From: Pseudarthrobacter sp. NBSH8
GTDB lineage: Bacteria > Actinomycetota > Actinomycetes > Actinomycetales > Micrococcaceae
Direction: 5' to 3'
Assembly: GCF_014217545.1 (NCBI RefSeq)
Contig: NZ_CP043178.1
Coordinates: 2,108,001-2,172,000 of the forward strand
DNA length: 64,000 nt
Both the position numbers and the translations under genes were made by a program. How positions within the stretch are numbered: position 1 is the stretch's first letter; each line of letters opens with the position of its first letter. Shown here in pieces: positions 26,905-33,540 of this stretch. The notes beneath the pieces were generated by a model. The model worked only from the letters and a program-made list of their open reading frames with translations, was not told where the DNA came from and ran no database searches.

Positions 26905-26970
26905 TGGCCAGACCCTTGGCAAGTTTGGCCAACTAGCGTGTCAATTGGCCAACTGTCTTGGCAAACGACA
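26905..26970. repeat. Right transposon end with TnsB-type repeats
   Basis: Read inward from 26970 the end has TTGCCA-N6-TTGGCCA (26946-26964), TAGTTGGCC (26927-26935 on the complement) and a further TTGCCA-N6-TGGCCA (26905-26922 on the complement). Order and spacing mirror the left end exactly for the first 45 bp. Confidence 0.85.
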
Positions 26971-26975
26971 CAATT
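26971..26975. repeat. Target-site duplication, right copy (CAATT)
   Basis: CAATT follows the terminal ACA of the Tn7-like element. It matches the pentamer at 21620-21624. Confidence 0.9.
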
Positions 26976-27114
26976 TCCTTTTAACGCGGGCCGCCCTCCA
27001 CTCTTAGAAAACGCCGATAATCTACATTATGTAAAGTAGAAGTGATCCGATTGCAGATTTTGCAGAATAGGACCCGCTGATACGCACTCCCCGGTTTCGG
27101 CTGCCTGGACGTAG

Positions 27115-27133
27115 AAGTCCGCGCCGTTACAGG
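27115..27133. repeat. Direct repeat AAxTCCxxGCCGTTACAGG, copy 1
   Basis: AAGTCCGCGCCGTTACAGG, 170 bp before the module 1 recombinase. The second copy, at 30475-30493, shares 16 of 19 bases including an exact GCCGTTACAGG. Together they bracket module 1. Confidence 0.5.
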
Positions 27134-27251
27134 GATCCGGGACCGTCCGGAGGCGCGTTGGGCAACAGCCGGGGCGTGGAAGGGTCGACGGGTCTGAGGT
27201 GCCCACTAGGCGAATAATTCCGCGGATTTTCGGGGTTTCCTTGACATGGGT

Positions 27252-27286
27252 TCGCATTTTATGCACTCTGGGAGCATTATTTGCAG
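27252..27286. promoter_or_regulatory. Paired palindrome upstream of recombinase module 1
   Basis: GCATTTTATGC (27254-27264) and GCATTATTTGC (27274-27284) are near-palindromic GCA-N5-TGC boxes separated by 9 bp, centre-to-centre 20 bp. The same arrangement precedes the module 2 recombinase. Candidate operator for the HTH protein, or recombinase core site. Confidence 0.6.
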
Positions 27287-27303
27287 ACGCATCGGAGGCC
27301 GTG

Positions 27304-28410
27304 ATGGACCCCGTGGAGGGCCAGCTGATCAGGCTTCCGCTGCGTCAGGGAGCGCTCTCCGCGGACGCCGTATTCGAAGACATGCTCACCGGATGGAAAC
27401 AGCAGCAGCTGGCACGGAACTTCACGGCCGGCACGATCCGGGGACGTGAGAGCCTGGTCCGCCGGTTCGTGGATCACACCGGGCATTTTCCCTGGGACTG
27501 GACCGTCGGTGACGCCGATGAGTTCTTTGCCCATGAGCGCTCCATCCTGAATCTGGCGTTCGCCACTATCCGTGCCTACCAGACCCATCTGAAGGTGTTC
27601 TGCGACTTCCTGACCGATCCGGTCTATGAATGGGACCGTGTCTGCCTTCAGGGGTTCGGCCGCTCTCCCGCCCAGATCATCACCGAATTCAACCGGGCCC
27701 GGCACGCCCAGAACAACGAACAGGCACCCACTAAACGGCCCTTCACCCGGGCCGAGCTGCAGGGCTTCTTCGATCTGGCCGACCTCGAGGTCGAACGGGT
27801 TCTGGCTTCCGGGCGTAAGGGCGCCGTCGCCGCCTACCGGGACGCCACAGTGTTCAAAACCGCCTACGCGTGGGGTCTGCGGGCCAACGAGGTCACGCAC
27901 CTGCAGACCGTGGACTTTTCCCGGAACCGCCGGGCCCCGCAGTTCGGCGAGTTCGGTGTCCTGCAGGTCCGATACGGCAAGGCACAGCGCGGCTCACCGC
28001 CCAAGAGACGCTCCGTGCTGACGGTCTTTGACTGGTCCCCCGCCGTCCTGGACACCTGGATCCGGAACGGACTCCCCTGGCTCGCCCCGGCGGTATCGGA
28101 AATTTTCCCCACCGCCAACGGACTGCCGGTGCCCAAGTCCAACCTGCACCGCCGCTTCCGCGACTACATCGACGAACTCGGCTATCCGCCGGGCCTGGAC
28201 ATCCATTCCCTGCGCCGGTCCTACGTCACCCACCTCTTCGAGCACTTCGGCTTCGACCACACCTTCGTCCAAAGGCAGGTCGGCCACGAACACGCCTCTA
28301 CCACCTCCCTCTACACATCAGTCTCCAGCGACTACCAAACCAGCGAGCTCAACCGCGTGCTCGAAGACATGATCGAGAAGGCCGTCAGGCCGAAGGAGGA
28401 ACGAGAATGA
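27304..28410 (+). CDS. Tyrosine recombinase of module 1
   Basis: 368-residue tyrosine-type site-specific recombinase. The N-terminal SAM-like core-binding domain is about residues 20-130 (DMLTGWKQQQLARNFTAGTI, DEFFAHERSI). The catalytic domain has Arg in AYAWGLRANEV (about 192), Lys in RYGKAQRGSPPKRR, HSLRRSYVTHL (His about 300, Arg about 303), VGHEH and Tyr in TSLYTSVS (about 337), so it looks active. ATG 27304 has GGAGG (27294-27298) 5 nt upstream. The stop overlaps the HTH gene start as ATGA. First of a three-gene unit whose paralogous copy lies directly downstream. Confidence 0.9.
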   Translation: MDPVEGQLIRLPLRQGALSADAVFEDMLTGWKQQQLARNFTAGTIRGRESLVRRFVDHTGHFPWDWTVGDADEFFAHERSILNLAFATIRAYQTHLKVFCDFLTDPVYEWDRVCLQGFGRSPAQIITEFNRARHAQNNEQAPTKRPFTRAELQGFFDLADLEVERVLASGRKGAVAAYRDATVFKTAYAWGLRANEVTHLQTVDFSRNRRAPQFGEFGVLQVRYGKAQRGSPPKRRSVLTVFDWSPAVLDTWIRNGLPWLAPAVSEIFPTANGLPVPKSNLHRRFRDYIDELGYPPGLDIHSLRRSYVTHLFEHFGFDHTFVQRQVGHEHASTTSLYTSVSSDYQTSELNRVLEDMIEKAVRPKEERE

Positions 28411-28748
28411 AACGGGACATCGAATACCGGTGGCGGGCCCGGGAACTCATGGCACGGAACGGCATGCGCAACACCCGCGAACTCGTCGAACCCCTACGGG
28501 AACGCGGCATCACCCTCTCCGAGTCACAGATCTACCGCATGGTCAGCCAGAATCCCGAACGGATCTCCTTCCAGCTCCTGGCCGCTCTCTGCGATATTTT
28601 CGGCGTCGAAGCGAACGAACTCTTCACCTTCACCGCCGCCGACGCCAGGTCCAAACGCCAAAAGCAGGCCGCCGCCTCCGGGGAGAACGTTGTCCGGTTC
28701 GCTGACGCCTACAAACCCGTCAGGGCCAGGATCCTTGACGACGAATAA
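28407..28748 (+). CDS. Small Cro/C1-type HTH protein of module 1
   Basis: 113 residues with a Cro/C1-type helix-turn-helix domain over residues 5-75 (MARNGMRNTRELVEPLRERGITLSESQIYRMVSQNPERIS, then LLAALCDIFGVEANELF). The tail is polar with a conserved end (VVRFADAYKPVRARI). It overlaps the recombinase stop by 4 bp and the following gene by 14 bp, so translation is coupled. Likely binds the paired palindromes or directs the recombinase; by position it could be a directionality factor. That role is inference. Confidence 0.83.
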   Translation: MKRDIEYRWRARELMARNGMRNTRELVEPLRERGITLSESQIYRMVSQNPERISFQLLAALCDIFGVEANELFTFTAADARSKRQKQAAASGENVVRFADAYKPVRARILDDE

Positions 28749-30279
28749 GGCCCGGACCCGCGGCCGGCCCCGGTCCGAAGGCGACCACCGGTGCGACCGA
28801 TGCGGGCGGATGGCCGCGAAGATCCGCGTGACCTGGCCCGACGGGGCCATCTGCGGGATCTGCTTCACCACAGCACTGCGCACCCGCGGATCCTGCCCCG
28901 GCTGCGGGAAAGAAAGGCTGCTCCCAGGCAGGACCACCGACGGCACCAGCATCTGCCGGGACTGCGCGGGCATCACCACCAACATGACCTGCGAGGGCTG
29001 CGGCACCGAAACCGAACGTTTCCGCGCCGGCCACTGCATCCGCTGCGTCCTCGGGACCGACCTGGAGGGACTGCTCCACCCCCACACTCCCCCGGACCTG
29101 AGCCTCAAACGCCTCATCGGAGTGCTCGCCGCCGCGGGCAGGCCCGAGAGCGTCTACACCTGGATGCGCGGGGCCAACACCAAGGAACTCCTCACCGGGC
29201 TCGGCACCCGCACCATCGCGCTCACCCATGAGTCCTTTGACGCTCTTCCTGCGTCACGATCAGTGGAATACCTCCGGGAAATGCTCATCCATCACGGCAT
29301 GCTCCCGGACCGGGACCGTCAACTCGCCGCCTTCGAACAATGGCTGGCCGTCCGCATCCATGACCTCGCCGAAACACCTCACATCCAGACGCCCATCGAA
29401 CGGTTCGCCCGCTGGCACCACCTCAAACGCCTCCGCCAAATGGCCGGCCCGGGAAAGTCGCTGAACACGGCCGTCCGCTCGGCCAAACAGGAAATCACCG
29501 AGTCCGGGAAGTTCCTTGCTTGGCTCGGCGCCGACCATGGACTCGCCGTCGCCGCTACGAGGCAGGCCCATGTGAACGAGTACCTAGCGGCCGGACCGTC
29601 GACCCGATACGCCATCCGCACCTTCATCGTCTGGCTGATCAAGAACAAGGAGATCGGCAGGCTCGAGATGCCGCGCCGCTACGCCGCCACGAAGCCGCTC
29701 ATCACCCAACAACAACGCGTCGCCCTGATCCGGCATTGCATCGACTCCACGGCATCGCCCTTGGGATTCCGGGTCGCTGCCCTGATCCTGCTGCTCTTTG
29801 GCCAGCCGGTCGGCAAGATTGCCGCCTTGAAATGCGCGGACCTGCAGGCTCTGCCCGAGGGGCTGCACCTGGGCCTCGGGAACATACCCGTCCTGGTTCC
29901 TGCCCAGATCGCCCCGATGTTCTGGGACTACCTGCACGACCGGCCCAACCAGCAGACCGGAAACGGCGGGAGCCAGTGGCTCTTCCCCGGCACCCTGCCG
30001 GGCCAGCACATCCACGCCGACGCGATGATGGGCCAACTCCGGGCGCTTGGGATCGATCTCGGCGGCGCAAGGAACACCGCCCTGCGCAGCCTCGTTCAGG
30101 AACTGCCGCCAACCCTGGTCGCGAACGCCCTCGGCTACAGCTACCAGGTCATCCACAAACACGCCGCCGACGCCGGCGTCCCCATGGCAGGCTACGCAGG
30201 GAAAGCCATGCACCCCCGGCTGAAACCGCTCAGAATACGGCCCCCGAACCAACCGCCGGAACCGGAACGGCCGGAATAG
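28735..30279 (+). CDS. Zinc-ribbon protein with a degenerate recombinase-like C-terminus, module 1
   Basis: 514 residues from TTG 28735 (CCAGGA just upstream), overlapping the HTH gene. Six CxxC pairs occur in the first 110 residues (CDRC, CGIC, CPGC, CRDC, CEGC, CIRC), enough for three zinc ribbons. The C-terminal half resembles a tyrosine recombinase catalytic domain in order and length (RVAALILLLFGQPVGKIAALKCADL, GARNTALRSL, ALGYSYQVIHKHA). However, the box I Arg, the His of HxxR and the Tyr nucleophile do not appear to be kept. It is probably a non-catalytic DNA-binding partner of the neighbouring recombinase; similar logic exists for multi-recombinase transposases such as Tn554. Confidence 0.72.
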   Translation: MTTNKARTRGRPRSEGDHRCDRCGRMAAKIRVTWPDGAICGICFTTALRTRGSCPGCGKERLLPGRTTDGTSICRDCAGITTNMTCEGCGTETERFRAGHCIRCVLGTDLEGLLHPHTPPDLSLKRLIGVLAAAGRPESVYTWMRGANTKELLTGLGTRTIALTHESFDALPASRSVEYLREMLIHHGMLPDRDRQLAAFEQWLAVRIHDLAETPHIQTPIERFARWHHLKRLRQMAGPGKSLNTAVRSAKQEITESGKFLAWLGADHGLAVAATRQAHVNEYLAAGPSTRYAIRTFIVWLIKNKEIGRLEMPRRYAATKPLITQQQRVALIRHCIDSTASPLGFRVAALILLLFGQPVGKIAALKCADLQALPEGLHLGLGNIPVLVPAQIAPMFWDYLHDRPNQQTGNGGSQWLFPGTLPGQHIHADAMMGQLRALGIDLGGARNTALRSLVQELPPTLVANALGYSYQVIHKHAADAGVPMAGYAGKAMHPRLKPLRIRPPNQPPEPERPE

Positions 30280-30321
30280 GACTCCGAGCGATAAGTGCAG
30301 TTCCCGCTTGAATCCGGCGAA

Positions 30322-30336
30322 TCGCATCTGGTGCGA
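30322..30336. promoter_or_regulatory. Stand-alone TCGCA-N5-TGCGA palindrome after module 1
   Basis: TCGCATCTGGTGCGA lies 43 bp beyond the module 1 stop. It has the same arms as the box in front of module 2 (TCGCATAATATGCGA) but no partner box 20 bp away. Confidence 0.45.
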
Positions 30337-30474
30337 ATTCGACGGACTTTTATACCGCTGCCCCGCCGACAACCGGCGACCACCCGGGATTCCTTATGTT
30401 TTCGGCTCTTAGCGGGTCGACGGCAACACGTTACCGGAGCTAGATCAGCGTGACGTGGCGGAATGGCGAATGAA

Positions 30475-30493
30475 AAATCCCTGCCGTTACAGG
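30475..30493. repeat. Direct repeat AAxTCCxxGCCGTTACAGG, copy 2
   Basis: AAATCCCTGCCGTTACAGG, 61 bp before the module 2 recombinase start. It is the partner of 27115-27133. Confidence 0.5.
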
Positions 30494-30509
30494 CCGTTTT
30501 GCCATGGAC

Positions 30510-30544
30510 TCGCATAATATGCGAAAGTATCGCGTGTTATGCGA
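30510..30544. promoter_or_regulatory. Paired palindrome upstream of recombinase module 2
   Basis: TCGCATAATATGCGA (30510-30524) and TCGCGTGTTATGCGA (30530-30544) share arms TCGCR/TGCGA and lie 20 bp apart centre to centre, as in module 1. The second box abuts the ribosome site of the recombinase gene, so a bound protein would block expression. Confidence 0.65.
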
Positions 30545-30553
30545 GGACAAAAT

Positions 30554-31683
30554 GTGACCAGACAGCCAGGGCCGGCGGGAACGGCCGGGCAGCAGATCGC
30601 CCGGGATGTGGCACTGTTTAACCCTGCCGAGCAGGTGTTCCAGGCGATGCTGGACGGGTGGCGCAATCAGCAGTTGAGCCGGAACCTTGCCTTCACGACG
30701 ATCGCCCGGCGCGAGCAGGTCATCCAGCGTTTCCGCTCGTTTACCGGTGAGGATCCGTGGTCCTGGACCGTGGGCGATGTCGATGAGTTCTTCATGGAGC
30801 TGCGTGCCGTCCGCTCCGCGAGCCATTCGACGCTGCTGGCGTACCAGAACGCGCTTCGCCTGTTCCTGGGCTATCTGACCGATCCGGCCTACGGCTGGGA
30901 GCAGGAATGCATGGAGCGGTTCGGCACCCACCCGGTTCAGGTCTGCCATGAGTGGAACACTGCCGCGCATGTTCAGGAAGCATCCGCCCGCCCGCGCAAG
31001 CGACCGCTGACCCGGGACGAGCTTCAGGACCTTTTCGACTACGCCGATGACCGGGTCGATCACGCCCGCAAGCAGGGACGCAAGGGCTGGATCTCGGCGT
31101 TCCGCATCGCCACGGCCATCAAAGTCGCCTACGCCTGGGGCCTTCGGCGCAATGAAGTCCGCATGCTCGAACTGACCGACTTCGGAACCAACCCGCACGC
31201 AGCAGAGTTCGGCAGATACGGCGTTCTTTACGTCCGGCACGGCAAGGCGATGCGCGGTTCACCTCCCAAGCGCCGCAGCGTCCTGACAGTCCCCCACACC
31301 GGCTGGGCCGTGGATTGCCTGAAGCAATGGATCGAGGAGGTCCGGCCGACCGGAACCGGTGAGGAACACGCATCCCTTTGGCCCACCGAGCGCAGCGGTC
31401 GGGTCAGCGCCGACTCACTGACCAGGGAATTCACTCTGCTGCGGACCGGGCTCGGGCTCGCGGACGGCATTGATTCCATTCCCTGCGCCGCTCCTACGTC
31501 ACCCACCTGATCGAGGACGGCTACGATGCTCTGTTCGTCCAGCAACAGGTCGGACACGAACACTCCTCCACCACCGCCCTCTACACCGGCGTCTCCTCCG
31601 ATTACCGCACCCGCACCCTGCGGGCGGCGATGACCAAGATGGCGGCAGAAGCCACCGGCACCGACCCGAGGAACACGCCATGA
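30554..31683 (+). pseudogene. Tyrosine recombinase of module 2, frameshifted
   Basis: Paralogue of the module 1 recombinase along its whole length (DGWRNQQLSRNLAFTTI, TVGDVDEFF, AYAWGLRRNEV, YVRHGKAMRGSPPKRRSVLTV). GTG 30554 follows GCGAGGAC. Reading frame 1 stops at 31510. Comparison with module 1 shows one base missing near 31474: GATTCCATTCC here against GACATCCATTCC there. Restoring it gives the HxxR box (HSLRRSYVTHL), VGHEHSSTTALYTGV and a stop at 31683 overlapping the HTH start as ATGA. The actual product lacks HxxR and the Tyr nucleophile. It is a recent inactivation, or a base-calling error. Confidence 0.85.
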
Positions 31684-32027
31684 AAAAGCACATCGAATAC
31701 TCCTGGCGGCTGCGCGAAATCATGGCCGCACGCGGACTGTTCAACATCTCCGACCTCATCCCCCTGCTCATTGAACGCGGCATCGACCTCTCCCCCTCAC
31801 AGATCTACCGGCTCGTGGGACAAAAACCGGAACGGATTTCCATGACCCTGCTCGGCGCCCTCTGCGATGCCCTCAACTGCACGGTCGAGGACCTGTGCCA
31901 GTTCCACGCCGTTGCAACAGCCCAGCGGAAAAACGCCGTGAACGCTCCCGCATCGAACGGCACGAAAGTCGTTGACCTGAACACGACGATCCGGCCCAAA
32001 CGCGCCCGGGTCCGCCCCGCAGAATAA
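31680..32027 (+). CDS. Small Cro/C1-type HTH protein of module 2
   Basis: 115-residue paralogue of the module 1 HTH protein: MKKHIEYSWRLREIMAARGL, LSPSQIYRLVGQKPERIS and LLGALCDALNCTVEDLCQF share the same pattern. The tail ends VVDLNTTIRPKRARV, like the module 1 tail. It starts inside the stop of the (repaired) recombinase frame and its TAA shares one base with the next ATG (TAATG), so coupling is kept although the recombinase upstream is broken. Confidence 0.83.
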   Translation: MKKHIEYSWRLREIMAARGLFNISDLIPLLIERGIDLSPSQIYRLVGQKPERISMTLLGALCDALNCTVEDLCQFHAVATAQRKNAVNAPASNGTKVVDLNTTIRPKRARVRPAE

Positions 32028-33475
32028 TGCTTACTGCAGAAGAGAAGCTCTGCATCCGCTGCCGGAAACCGGCCGCCAGGCTCGGGGCGAAATGGCCCGA
32101 GGGCCGGGTCTGTCGGCTCTGCTACCAGCGCGCCGCCCGGACTCATGGCACCTGTCCCGGCTGCGGCACTGACCGGCTCCTGCCCGGCCTGGACGGCACC
32201 GGATCCCCGGTCTGTGTCGACTGCGCCGGCATCCCGGCCGATTTCCACTGCATCCAATGTTCGGCCGAGGAAGAACCCTACCGGGCCCGGCGCTGCGCCC
32301 GCTGCTGCCTGCAAGATCACCTGGCGGAACTCCTCGACGATGGCACTGGCACGGTGTCTGAACCCCTCAAGCCCCTGCACGAAGGAGTCAGCGCCCAGCC
32401 CCATTCCCGCAGCGCGCTGACTTGGCTGCGCAACCCGGACGTCCGCGATCTGCTGTCCTCCATCGCCACGGGCGCCCGGCCGCTGGCCCACGCCACCTTC
32501 GATGACCACGAGTCGCCGCGGACGGCGATGCACCTGCGGGAACTCTTCATCGAGCATGGACTTCTTGAGCCGATCGACCGGAACCTGCTGCACTTCGAGG
32601 CCTGGCTGGACCGGATCCTGGCCGAGCTCACGGACCCGGACCACCGCCACCTCATCAAACAGTTCGCCACCTGGCACCACCTGCGCCGGATGCGCCAACT
32701 CTCCGCAGGCGGAGAACTGAACTGGGGCACAGCCCGGGCAGCCAAGCAGGATATCTCCGTGGCCAGGGACTTCCTCCGGCATCTTTCAGACCGAGGAAAA
32801 CCGCCGTCCCAATGCCGGCAGTCGGACATCGACCACTGGCTCGCGACAGGACCGACAACGCGCAGCACGGCCAGGACCTTCGTGCGCTGGGCCGTCCGGA
32901 GCCAGCATCTTCCCCGCGTCGAGTTCCCCTACCGAAAAGCTGAAACCCGGCCCGTCTTGGATCAGAACGAACGGCTCAGGCTGCTCCGCAAAACTCTCGA
33001 GAACCAGGATATTGCGCTCCACCACCGCGCCGCCGCCGTTATGTTGCTCCTCTACGCCCAGCCGCTGACACGCATTGCCGGCATGCGAAGCGAGCAAATC
33101 AGCCGCACCGACGACGGCGAAACCGTCGTCGTCTTCGAGAACCAGCCAGTCCCGGTTCCCCACCCCTTCGACGAAATCCTTCAACAACACCTCGCCGACC
33201 GGCCGAACATGAACACCGCAGCAAACCGCGCCTCAGCGTGGCTCTTTCCCGGATACCGGCCCGGCCAGCATCTTCATCCCGGCCATCTCATGAAGAAGTT
33301 GCGCGAAAGCGGCATCCACCTCCTGGGAGCCAGGAACGCCACGCTCCGCGCTCTCGTCCTGACGATGCCTCCACCGGTTGCGGCCCAGGCTCTTGGCTAC
33401 AGCACCCAAATCACCGAACAGCACGCCAAGCAAGCCGACAACACCTGGGCCACCTACGCCTCTTACCGGCGATAG
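32027..33475 (+). CDS. Zinc-ribbon protein with a degenerate recombinase-like C-terminus, module 2
   Basis: 482-residue paralogue of the module 1 protein. The same six CxxC pairs appear (CIRC, CRLC, CPGC, CVDC, CIQC, CARC), then a middle helical region (FATWHHLRRMRQLSAGGELNWGTARAAKQDI-like block shared by both). The recombinase-like end follows (LLLYAQPLTRIAGM, WLFPGYRPGQHLHPGHLMKKL, GARNATLRALV, ALGYSTQITEQHA). The same catalytic positions are missing in both copies, so the loss is an ancestral family trait and not decay. The frame is intact. Confidence 0.72.
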   Translation: MLTAEEKLCIRCRKPAARLGAKWPEGRVCRLCYQRAARTHGTCPGCGTDRLLPGLDGTGSPVCVDCAGIPADFHCIQCSAEEEPYRARRCARCCLQDHLAELLDDGTGTVSEPLKPLHEGVSAQPHSRSALTWLRNPDVRDLLSSIATGARPLAHATFDDHESPRTAMHLRELFIEHGLLEPIDRNLLHFEAWLDRILAELTDPDHRHLIKQFATWHHLRRMRQLSAGGELNWGTARAAKQDISVARDFLRHLSDRGKPPSQCRQSDIDHWLATGPTTRSTARTFVRWAVRSQHLPRVEFPYRKAETRPVLDQNERLRLLRKTLENQDIALHHRAAAVMLLLYAQPLTRIAGMRSEQISRTDDGETVVVFENQPVPVPHPFDEILQQHLADRPNMNTAANRASAWLFPGYRPGQHLHPGHLMKKLRESGIHLLGARNATLRALVLTMPPPVAAQALGYSTQITEQHAKQADNTWATYASYRR

Positions 33476-33540
33476 TACAGCGGATACCGCGAGCCCGGTC
33501 AGCGGCCTCGCCCAAACACTGGGGCTGGCAGGATAGTGCT

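Larger units (their letters stand above)
21625..26970. mobile_element. Complete minimal Tn7-like transposon (tnsA, tnsB, tniB/tnsC, tniQ; no cargo)
   Basis: A 5,346-bp element with ends TGTGGCTTGCCA (left) and, read inward from the right, TGTCGTTTGCCA, flanked by the 5-bp repeat CAATT. After the terminal 12-mer both ends have 6 nt, TTGGCCA, 10 nt and TAGTTGGCC at identical spacing, which are TnsB-type binding sites. All four genes read leftward as one overlapping operon, with tnsA near the right end and tniQ near the left. The whole interior is transposition machinery: no accessory gene and no CRISPR or Cas gene. A single TniQ is present, which should be the target selector. Heteromeric TnsA+TnsB implies cut-and-paste movement. 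Confidence 0.93.
26666..27303. other. Gene-free interval: tnsA promoter region, transposon right end and module 1 upstream region
   Basis: No convincing gene in this 638-bp stretch. It holds a perfect LexA box (26707-26724), a weaker one (26818-26833), the TnsB-type repeats and right end (to 26970), the right CAATT, then 333 bp of unassigned DNA leading to the first recombinase. That last part contains an imperfect palindrome CTACATTATGTAAAGTAG (27022-27039), the direct-repeat copy at 27115-27133 and the paired palindromes at 27254-27284. The transcription start of tnsA must lie here. Confidence 0.7.

Noticed and set aside
21625..26970. CRISPR-associated transposon (CAST)
   Set aside because: No Cas12k, Cascade gene or repeat-spacer array is visible within the element or its flanks; TniQ is a normal-looking stand-alone protein.
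27022..27039. CTACATTATGTAAAGTAG as an attachment core or operator
   Set aside because: Only 14 of 18 positions are symmetrical and no second copy was found near either module, so no role can be supported.
27241..27246. TTGACA as a -35 box for the module 1 recombinase
   Set aside because: At 16-18 bp downstream the sequence is GCACTC/CACTCT/ACTCTG, not a -10-like hexamer; the more convincing signal in this region is the paired palindrome.
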